NCBI RefSeq assembly: GCF_039645585.1 | Contig: NZ_CP147915.1 | Coordinates: forward strand, 806,001-870,000 | DNA from: Sulfurimonas sp. HSL-1656 | Lineage (GTDB): Bacteria; Campylobacterota; Campylobacteria; Campylobacterales; Sulfurimonadaceae | Reading direction: 5' to 3' | DNA: 64,000 bases | Shown here: in pieces, positions 61,223 to 64,000 of the stretch | Numbering within the stretch: the stretch's first letter is position 1 | Layout of the letters: every line of letters begins with the position of its first letter | Notes under the pieces: generated by a model | What the model saw: the letters and a program-made list of their open reading frames with translations, nothing else | Databases searched by the model: none | What the model was told of the DNA's origin: nothing | Made by a program: the position numbers and the translations under genes

Positions 61223-62260
61223 TTGAAATTAGCGATTGTATTCGGCGGCGCGAGTTACGAGCACGAAATCAGCATCGTCAGCGCCATCACCGTGATGGAG
61301 AAACTTTCCGGCTATGAGCTGACGTTCGTGTTCTGCGACCAGGACCACACTTTCTACATGATCGATCGCGGCAACATGAAGGCGAAGTATTTCGCCTCCG
61401 GCGACTATAAAAAGGCCCCGGTGCTGACCCTGACCAAAGGGGCGTTCGTCCAGAAGCGGCGCCTGGGTTCCACCGAGCATGCGATGCCGGTGCTGAACCT
61501 GATCCACGGCGCGGACGGCGAGGACGGAACGGTCGCGTCGCTGCTGTCGTTCTTCGACATTCCCTTCATCGGTCCGCGCACGGATGCCTCGGTACTGAGC
61601 TTCGACAAACGCATGACCAAGTGGTTCGCCGCGGGGCGCGGCGTCAAGACGGTGGCCTACGAGGAGCTGCATACGGCGGGGGCGCGCAAGGTGTCTACGC
61701 CGATGCCCTGCATCGTCAAGCCCTCGCGGCTGGGAAGCTCCATCGGGGTCAGCGTCGTCAAGAGCGCAGCGGAACTCGATTATGCCCTCGACGTCGCTTT
61801 CGAGTTCGACGACAGCGTTATCGTCGAGCCTTTTATCAACGGGGTCAAAGAGTACAACCTGGCGGGCTACCGCGGTGCGGAGGGGATCGTCTACTCCATC
61901 ATCGAAGAGCCGCAGAAAAATGAATTCCTCGATTTCGACAAGAAGTACCTCGACTTCGCCCGCAGCGGAGAAGTCGGCAGCGCCGCGATCGACGACGTGC
62001 TGGCGGTGAAGCTCAAAATGGCATTCGCCTCCATCTACGAGGGGCTCTTCGAAGGGGCACTGATCCGCTGCGACTTCTTCGTCATCGACGGCGAGGTCTA
62101 CCTCAACGAGATCAACCCCATCCCGGGTTCGATGGCAAACTACCTTTTCGCGGATTTCCCCGCGGCTATCAATGACCTGCTTTCAAACCTGCCGCGTACG
62201 CGCCGTCCGCAGGTCGATTACAAATACATCCACTCCATCAATGCAGCCAAAGGAAAATAG
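61223..62260 (+). CDS. ddl: D-alanine-D-alanine ligase
   Basis: 345 residues from a TTG start (AAGGA 5 bases upstream), which gives the N-terminus LAIVFGGASYEHEISI with the ATP-grasp signature. VKPSRLGSSIGVSVV and LNEINPIPGSMANYLF match the D-Ala-D-Ala ligase family. Makes the dipeptide for peptidoglycan stem peptides, added by MurF encoded two genes later. Its stop overlaps the hydrolase start by one base. Confidence 0.94.
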   Translation: MKLAIVFGGASYEHEISIVSAITVMEKLSGYELTFVFCDQDHTFYMIDRGNMKAKYFASGDYKKAPVLTLTKGAFVQKRRLGSTEHAMPVLNLIHGADGEDGTVASLLSFFDIPFIGPRTDASVLSFDKRMTKWFAAGRGVKTVAYEELHTAGARKVSTPMPCIVKPSRLGSSIGVSVVKSAAELDYALDVAFEFDDSVIVEPFINGVKEYNLAGYRGAEGIVYSIIEEPQKNEFLDFDKKYLDFARSGEVGSAAIDDVLAVKLKMAFASIYEGLFEGALIRCDFFVIDGEVYLNEINPIPGSMANYLFADFPAAINDLLSNLPRTRRPQVDYKYIHSINAAKGK

Positions 62261-62994
62261 TGGCCCTTAAGACCCTCCAATACGCACAGCACACCTTCTC
62301 GATCAGTTACGAGATCATCAACCCCGGGGCAAAGCACACCATCGTTTTCCTGCACGGGTGGGGATCGAACAAAGAGCTGATGAAGCAGGCGTTCGGCCAA
62401 ACGCTTGACACCTTCCGCCACGTCTATATCGACCTGCCGGGCTTCGGAAACTCGACCGCGCCGATCGCGCTCGACAGCGAGAACTATGCCGACATCATGG
62501 AGCTTTTCCTGGCGCAGATCAACGCCAATGACAAAGAGGTGATCGTCGGGCACTCCTTCGGCGGGAAGGTCGCGACCCTGCTGCGCCCCCGGCTGCTGGT
62601 GCTGCTCTCCTCCGCGGGGATCGTCTGGCCGAAGCCGCTGAAAGTGCGGGCGAAGATCGCCGCGTTCAAACTGCTCAAGACCCTGGGGCTGGCCCAGCTG
62701 CGGTCGCGTTTCGTCGCCGAGGACGCCAAGAGCCTCAACAAGGTAATGTACGAGACGTTCAAACGCGTCGTCAACGAAGATTTCTCCGGTACCTTCCGCC
62801 ATTTCGGAGGGCGGGCCCTGCTGTGCTGGGGGCGCGAGGATACGGCGACGCCGATGAAGAGCGCGGAAAAGATCAACGGCCTCATCGCCGACAGCCGGCT
62901 TGTCGCGATGGAGGGGGACCACTACTTCTTCCTCAAACAGCCTGAAGCGGTGGCGGCCGAGATCGCCGCCGAGATTACGCGGAGCGTGAAGTGA
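62260..62994 (+). CDS. Alpha/beta hydrolase
   Basis: 244 residues from GTG 62260. Oxyanion motif HGWGSN, nucleophile elbow GHSFGG (Ser near residue 92), an Asp in GREDTATP and His in GDHYFF complete a catalytic triad. Substrate unknown; position between ddl and murF is a conserved epsilon-class arrangement and hints at an envelope-linked role. Ends by overlapping murF by 4 bases. Confidence 0.88.
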   Translation: MALKTLQYAQHTFSISYEIINPGAKHTIVFLHGWGSNKELMKQAFGQTLDTFRHVYIDLPGFGNSTAPIALDSENYADIMELFLAQINANDKEVIVGHSFGGKVATLLRPRLLVLLSSAGIVWPKPLKVRAKIAAFKLLKTLGLAQLRSRFVAEDAKSLNKVMYETFKRVVNEDFSGTFRHFGGRALLCWGREDTATPMKSAEKINGLIADSRLVAMEGDHYFFLKQPEAVAAEIAAEITRSVK

Positions 62995-64000
62995 CCCCGG
63001 CGGCTCTGCAGACACTGGCGGTCGTGACCAACCTCGCGCTGGTGCTGACGCTGGGATGGTATCTCATCCTCAACCTGCAGTGGTACAGCTACAAGCTCGA
63101 GCGCGTCGTGCTCAACCACCACAAACGCAGCTGGCACCTTTTTTACTTCGTCACCCCTTTTCTCGCCTATTTCGTTCTGGGCGAATTTTTCCCGCTCTTT
63201 TTCCTCCTCTATCTGGGGGCCTTTATCTGGTGGTACGTGCGCCTGGACAAGAAGCTGGTTCTGACCTGGCGGGTCAAACGTTTCCTCATCCTGCTCGCTG
63301 CGCTGGCGCTGTTCGGCGATTTCCTCTGCCTTATCAAGAGCTGCGGTACGCTCCCCCTTTTCCTCCCGCTTCTGCTCGCGTGGCTGCTTTCGACGGGGAT
63401 AGAAAAGTTTCTCTTCCTCGCCTATAAGCGGGAGGCGCAGCGCAAACTGGCCCGGCTGGAAAACCTGACGGTTGTCGCCGTGACGGGGAGCTACGGCAAA
63501 ACGAGCATGAAGAACTTCATCGCCCAGCTGCTCGGGACGCAGTTCGAGGTTTACATGACGCCGCGCAGCGTCAATACCCTCGGCGGGATCATCAAAGATA
63601 TCAACGAAGCCCTTCCCGAAACGGCCCGGGTATACGTCTGCGAAGCGGGCGCGCGCCGTCCCGGGGATATCCTCGAGATCGCGCAGCTGGTCGCACCGCA
63701 CTATGCCGTCGTCGGCAAGGTCGGCCCGCAGCACCTGGAGTATTTCGGCGACCTGGAGACGATCGTGCGCACCAAGCTGGAGCTGATCCAGTCGCCGCGT
63801 CTGAAAGCGGCGTTCGTCCACTATGAAGCGACGGAAGAACCGCATGAAAACGTCCGTTTCTTCGGAACGGAGATCGAAAACATCGCCGCCGACCTGGAGG
63901 GGACGGCGTTCGACCTCGCCCTTGACGGGGAGCAGTTGCATCTGCACGCCCCGGTGCTCGGGGGCTTCAACGCCATCAATATCGAGGCCGCCGTGCTGAT
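62991..64000 (+). CDS. murF: MurF-type UDP-MurNAc-tripeptide-D-Ala-D-Ala ligase, partial
   Basis: Open to the window end (336 codons seen), from GTG 62991. An unusual N-terminal section of about 150 residues has several membrane helices (for example FLAYFVLGEFFPLFFLLYLG), then the Mur ligase ATP loop TGSYGKTSMKNF near residue 163 and GKVGPQHLEYFG-type central domain residues. MurF adds D-Ala-D-Ala to the peptidoglycan precursor; the upstream ddl supplies it. The membrane extension is known in Campylobacterota MurF. The C-terminal domain is outside the window. Confidence 0.85.
   Translation, partial: MTPAALQTLAVVTNLALVLTLGWYLILNLQWYSYKLERVVLNHHKRSWHLFYFVTPFLAYFVLGEFFPLFFLLYLGAFIWWYVRLDKKLVLTWRVKRFLILLAALALFGDFLCLIKSCGTLPLFLPLLLAWLLSTGIEKFLFLAYKREAQRKLARLENLTVVAVTGSYGKTSMKNFIAQLLGTQFEVYMTPRSVNTLGGIIKDINEALPETARVYVCEAGARRPGDILEIAQLVAPHYAVVGKVGPQHLEYFGDLETIVRTKLELIQSPRLKAAFVHYEATEEPHENVRFFGTEIENIAADLEGTAFDLALDGEQLHLHAPVLGGFNAINIEAAVL

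Noticed and set aside
1-64000. tRNA, rRNA or CRISPR arrays
   Set aside because: No cloverleaf-type sequences, no rRNA segments and no regularly spaced direct repeats were seen; the spaced repeats found are the attC-like sites.

Overview
This 64-kb window reads as chromosome from a member of the Campylobacterota (formerly Epsilonproteobacteria), probably a free-living, respiratory, relatively GC-rich relative of Sulfurimonas or Nitratifractor. The grounds are gene content and order (Tol-Pal genes, a SlyD-type FKBP followed by a small Fis-type regulator and fabD, an MTA/SAH/aminofutalosine nucleosidase, a FabL-type enoyl-ACP reductase inside a pyrD-to-yggS operon, a ruvA-ddl-murF run, two multihaem c-type cytochromes) and -10 boxes (TATAAT, TACAAT, TAGAAT) that mostly lack a good -35 box. 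The species is inferred; no rRNA or tRNA gene was found.

Layout. 0-6.1 kb: end of tolA, tolB, pal, cpoB, then slyD, a Fis-type regulator, fabD and a nitrilase-family amidohydrolase. 6.2-14.3 kb: housekeeping genes on both strands (yaiI, dbpA, nucleosidase, a TtcA-like PP-loop protein, DUF2062, rhodanese, ChaN-like lipoprotein, UMF1-type MFS transporter, mutY). 14.3-21.7 kb: a tandem duplication of about 3.6 kb. Each copy has its own TATACT promoter, a structured leader containing a GEMM-like (cyclic di-GMP-I) aptamer, a secreted protein of about 1,085 residues with prealbumin-like repeats, and the same 9-bp terminator hairpin. 21.8-28.3 kb: Spy-like protein, YigZ, a P2-type cation ATPase, a ParA/MinD-like ATPase, an isoprenylcysteine-methyltransferase-like protein and a GGEEF diguanylate cyclase.

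28.4-37.5 kb is the most unusual region. It is an integron gene-cassette array. All ten genes lie on the minus strand, are AT-richer than their surroundings, and several are separated by mutually similar 58-72-bp attC-like sites with a shared core (CCGCCCGCGGG) and RYYYAAC/GTTRRRY-type end boxes. Cargo includes DUF4238, a cupin plus LysE exporter two-gene cassette, a GNAT acetyltransferase, DUF3592, a class D (OXA-type) beta-lactamase, an RDD protein and a lipoprotein. At the promoter-proximal end, in the correct divergent orientation, lie only the last ~33 codons of an IntI-type tyrosine recombinase. The platform therefore looks like a fossil chromosomal integron without a functional integrase in this window.

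37.5-64 kb returns to core genome: an EI24-domain membrane protein, YtfJ-like, DUF3137, LemA, acylphosphatase, a BaiN-type flavoprotein, a seven-haem cytochrome, the compact pyrD-M16 peptidase-dapA-fabL-pgsA-rseP-yggS operon, mgtE, a PiT phosphate transporter, a PAS-domain sensor divergent from a hypothetical gene across palindromic operators, cysS-murJ, a five-haem cytochrome with C-terminal acidic Asp/Asn repeats, and the overlapping ruvA-ddl-hydrolase-murF operon, which runs off the window. The diguanylate cyclase and the two GEMM-like leaders suggest c-di-GMP control of the secreted twin proteins; this link is inferred.
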